From positions 1 to 6,498 of the forward strand of contig JAHJKV010000048.1 of the NCBI GenBank assembly GCA_018822065.1: a stretch of DNA of 6,498 nucleotides, given 5' to 3'. Position 1 is the first letter of the stretch, and every line of letters begins with the position of its first letter. This document shows positions 5,579-6,498 of this stretch, piece after piece. Below the pieces are notes generated by a model. That model ran no database searches and was not told where the DNA came from. It saw only the letters and a program-made list of their open reading frames with translations. The position numbers and the translations under genes were made by a program. The DNA is from Pseudomonadota bacterium. Its GTDB lineage: Bacteria; Desulfobacterota; Desulfovibrionia; Desulfovibrionales; Desulfovibrionaceae.

Positions 5579-6498
5579 TTACTTGATCAGGATTTCAACA
5601 CGGCGGTTCTGGAAGCGGCCATCACTGGTTGCGTTGTCATACTTGAAGGACTTACCCTTGCCCATGGACTGCAGACGGGCGTCATCCATGCCGTTGCCTA
5701 CCAGCCAGCTCTTGACCGTGTCAGCACGACGCTGGGACAGGCCCATGTTGTACGCGTCGGCACCAACGGAGTCGGTCCAGCCTTCGAGGACGAAGGTGTT
5801 GCCCGGACGTTCCTTCATCATCATCAGCGCCTGCTCCAGCTTCGGCACTTCAACGTCCTTGATGTCGTACTTGTCGAAGTCGAAGTTCAGACGGACGACG
5901 ATGGACTCAGGCACGGCGGCCTCTTCCATCTTTTCACCCCAGAAGACATCTTCAACAAACTTGTCCAGGGCGGCCTTGTCGGCCAGCAGGGTGGCGGCGT
6001 CGGCGGAAACGGTGCAGTTGTTCATGGCACGGATTTCGTCGATGATCTTCTGACCGGCAGCGGTATCGGCCAGGGAAACGACATGGAAGCACACCTTTCC
6101 GCCGTACTTGGCGTAGACGGCTTGGGCCTGAGCCACAGGGTCGGTGCCAGTGTTGGACGCGCCGTCAGTGAACATGATCACGGCGGTCTTGCCGTTCATG
6201 CCGCTGAGCACGGAGTCCAGATCGATGATGCCGTTGCCCATGGGGGGGCGCCGACCAAAGATGTCGACACCTGAATCAATGCCGCCGATGGCGGAATCAA
6301 TGGCGGCGGTGCTATAGACAGCAGGGGCCGAATAGCTGGCCACCGGAGCAAAGGTGTACAGAGCGGAAGTGTAGCCGAGTTCGGGAATGACCTGGTTCAT
6401 AGCACGCACGAGAGTCTTGGCGGTGTCAATCTTCTTGGCACCGTCTTTGGTCATAGCCATGGAACCGGAATGGTCCACGAACAGCACAAAATTGTCCA
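5579..6498 (-). CDS. vWA domain / OmpA-type peptidoglycan-binding envelope protein (N-terminus missing)
   Basis: The frame stays open to the window edge, so the start and any signal peptide lie beyond 6498. The GTG at 6485-6487 is inside the vWA domain, since DNF precedes it in frame. 305 residues are visible; numbering here is from that GTG. A von Willebrand A domain (about 1-185) has the metal-site motif DHSGSM (5-10) and FTDG (D108). The usual MIDAS Thr of the TPMG segment reads Pro (P81). C133 and C158 could form a disulfide. The OmpA C-terminal domain (about 193-302) has LNFDFDKYDIK, GWTDSVG with D239, LSQRRAD with R254 (the Asp/Arg pair that binds diaminopimelate) and QNRRVEILIK at the end. 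It probably anchors to peptidoglycan in the periplasm and presents a protein-binding vWA module. Its specific partner is unknown. Confidence 0.92.
   Translation of the reverse strand, partial: DNFVLFVDHSGSMAMTKDGAKKIDTAKTLVRAMNQVIPELGYTSALYTFAPVASYSAPAVYSTAAIDSAIGGIDSGVDIFGRRPPMGNGIIDLDSVLSGMNGKTAVIMFTDGASNTGTDPVAQAQAVYAKYGGKVCFHVVSLADTAAGQKIIDEIRAMNNCTVSADAATLLADKAALDKFVEDVFWGEKMEEAAVPESIVVRLNFDFDKYDIKDVEVPKLEQALMMMKERPGNTFVLEGWTDSVGADAYNMGLSQRRADTVKSWLVGNGMDDARLQSMGKGKSFKYDNATSDGRFQNRRVEILIK

Noticed and set aside
5576..6274. Plus-strand open frame of 232 codons opposite the vWA/OmpA gene
   Set aside because: The minus-strand frame encodes full vWA and OmpA motifs; the plus frame shows none and is a shadow.
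1..6498. CRISPR array, tRNA, insertion sequence, phage or sigma-54 promoter
   Set aside because: No spaced repeats, cloverleaf, transposase motif or terminal repeats, and no TGGCAC-N5-TTGC-type element was seen in the gaps between genes.

Overview
The window looks like chromosome from a sulfate-reducing deltaproteobacterium of the Desulfovibrio/Pseudodesulfovibrio type. This is inferred from the gene content: rubrerythrin, desulfoferrodoxin, a 52-residue rubredoxin and rubredoxin:oxygen oxidoreductase lie together, beside a chemoreceptor with a periplasmic c-type heme motif. GC content is moderate, with no base-composition break and no sign of mobile DNA, CRISPR, tRNA or rRNA.

Layout. Bases 1-1723 (+) hold the 3' part of a methyl-accepting chemotaxis protein: periplasmic sensor with CxxCH, one visible membrane helix, HAMP, PAS and signalling domain. 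It ends at a strong intrinsic terminator (1742-1777). Bases 1799-1859 hold a promoter with a PerR-box-like palindrome just downstream of the -10. From 1860 to 4858 (+) lie five genes for defence against oxygen and its reduced forms: perR (peroxide-sensing repressor), rbr (rubrerythrin), dfx (2Fe superoxide reductase), rub (rubredoxin, a 52-codon gene that is easy to miss) and roo (diiron flavoprotein oxygen reductase). Within the dfx-rub gap are a 9-bp GC hairpin without a T-tract and a perfect TTGACA. The operon ends at an 18-bp perfect stem (4874-4913). Beyond it two genes run on the minus strand, convergent with roo: a small secreted protein of unknown function (4981-5481) and the C-terminal 305 residues of a von Willebrand A / OmpA-type envelope protein (5579-6498, cut by the window edge).

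How the genes fit together. Rubredoxin carries electrons to ROO, which reduces O2 to water. Superoxide reductase turns superoxide into peroxide, and rubrerythrin reduces the peroxide to water. PerR would release the promoter when it is oxidised by peroxide. The heme-c chemoreceptor next door could add a behavioural response to oxygen or redox. The enzymes are well-known families. The less routine points are the all-in-one arrangement with its own regulator, the adjacent heme chemoreceptor, the internal hairpin/promoter, a vWA domain whose metal-site threonine appears to be proline, and an unrecognised secreted protein.
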